A DNA stretch of 64,000 nucleotides, from contig KV454014.1 of NCBI GenBank assembly GCA_001661245.1, positions 1,118,804-1,182,803 of the forward strand, in the 5' to 3' direction. The position numbers were made by a program, and so were the translations under genes. Below are positions 63,354 to 64,000 of the stretch, in pieces (the first letter of the stretch is position 1; every line of letters begins with the position of its first letter). The stretch is from Pachysolen tannophilus NRRL Y-2460. Taxonomy: Eukaryota > Ascomycota > Pichiomycetes > Alaninales > Pachysolenaceae. The notes under the pieces were generated by a model that saw only the letters and a list, made by a program, of their open reading frames with translations, was not told the origin of the DNA and did not search any database.

Positions 63354-64000
63354 ATGGATATTGATGATATTTTAAAAGATTTTGAAAGACAGGCTAACCA
63401 GTCAACTTCATCTAGTAATTTTGAAAATCAACTTCGACAAGAAGATTTACAAAAATTACAACAATCATGGATTTCAGAAAGATCATCACCAGAAATATTA
63501 CCATATGAAATTGAATTATTGGAAAGAATTTTATTAAGACTTAAAGAAAAAATTGAATTTATTGAATATAATTCAATAGAATTACAAAAAACTAAAGATA
63601 TTAAATTAAAACTTATGATAATTGAAAGTGAAGTACAAAGAATAAATTTTTTAATTAGAAATTATTTAAGAACAAGATTATATAAAATTGATAATTTTAC
63701 AATTTATATACATAATACAGATGAAGAATTGAAAAAATTAGCTCCTACAGAATTAGAATATATGGAAAGACATTTTGAAATATTAGTTGAACTTTATAAT
63801 AAACAATTTTTATTAAAACTTCCAGAAGCTTTACGCCCTTTAGATGATAATAGTGGAGGCATTAATATGGTTCCAGAACCAAATTTATCCACTTCAGTTT
63901 TTTTCAAAGTTGCAAATGATATCAATGAAATTATAACTATAGGAGATGAACATATAGAATTAACAAATAATGGAATTTATTTAATGTCATATAAGCTTAT
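63354..64000 (+). CDS. SLD5: GINS complex subunit Sld5 (5' part, cut by window edge)
   Basis: The ATG at 63354 opens a frame that runs uninterrupted to the window end, about 215 residues. It starts MDIDDILKDFERQ and shows the GINS alpha-helical A domain: PEILPYEIELLERIL, RINFLIRNYLRTRLYKID and MERHFEILVELYNKQFLLKLP. The B-domain beginning is PLDDNSGG, MVPEPNLSTSVFFKV, then the strand NNGIYLMSYKL. Sld5 is part of the Cdc45-Mcm2-7-GINS replicative helicase. S. cerevisiae Sld5 has 294 residues, so roughly 70-80 residues lie beyond the edge. Confidence 0.92.
   Translation, partial: MDIDDILKDFERQANQSTSSSNFENQLRQEDLQKLQQSWISERSSPEILPYEIELLERILLRLKEKIEFIEYNSIELQKTKDIKLKLMIIESEVQRINFLIRNYLRTRLYKIDNFTIYIHNTDEELKKLAPTELEYMERHFEILVELYNKQFLLKLPEALRPLDDNSGGINMVPEPNLSTSVFFKVANDINEIITIGDEHIELTNNGIYLMSYKL

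Overview
This is AT-rich nuclear DNA from a budding yeast (Saccharomycotina). Genes are compact and mostly intronless, promoters are full of poly(A/T) tracts, and the products are ordinary yeast families (Gut1, Gln1, Taf3, Ret3, Trm8, Mrpl11, Ivy1, Ulp1, Vtc, Ies1, Yme2, Nhp2, Lys4, Rrs1, Msh4, Sld5). An intron-containing gene for a respiratory complex I subunit (46924-47302) argues against Saccharomycetaceae, which lost complex I. CTG codons are rare. I translated them as leucine, but the sequence does not fully settle their meaning. An assembly gap of 425 N lies at 8026-8450, and many homopolymers make small indel errors likely.

Layout, left to right. 1-5 kb: the acidic C-terminus of an unknown protein, a vacuolar carboxypeptidase S-like peptidase and glycerol kinase (GUT1, minus). 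4.9-9.9 kb: a 4-kb gap-containing intergenic region separates GUT1 from a divergent aquaglyceroporin, giving a probable glycerol uptake and phosphorylation pair. 10-16 kb: a GLN1 promoter rich in repeated motifs, GLN1, a coiled-coil protein of unknown role and a 2-oxoglutarate/Fe(II) oxygenase. 16.5-28.6 kb: a SulP anion transporter, TAF3, RET3, a sugar porter, TRM8, MRPL11 and IVY1, the last with an apparent frame slip near its end. 28.6-31.6 kb: a 3-kb noncoding block in front of a Con7-like zinc-finger regulator. 34-46.5 kb: ULP1 with an unexpected membrane segment, an Mnn1-family mannosyltransferase, a VTC2/3-like subunit interrupted by an in-frame stop, and IES1. 46.9-64 kb: the complex I subunit, YME2, a large disordered unknown protein, NHP2, LYS4, intron-bearing RRS1, MSH4, an asparaginase and the start of SLD5.

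The genes are mainly unlinked housekeeping functions, as is normal for yeast. The only pathway pair is GUT1 with the aquaglyceroporin. Several promoters share recognisable signals: PAC/RRPE boxes at NHP2 and RRS1, a CACGTG box at VTC, GATA and CCAAT boxes at GLN1, and a recurrent TGCGCA-type element in front of TAF3, RET3, ULP1 and the NDUFA2/YME2 pair. I saw no tRNA, rRNA, CRISPR, transposon or virus-derived element. The most unusual items are the stop inside the VTC reading frame, the Ulp1 membrane anchor together with an Asp-to-Asn change in its catalytic triad, and the question of CTG identity.
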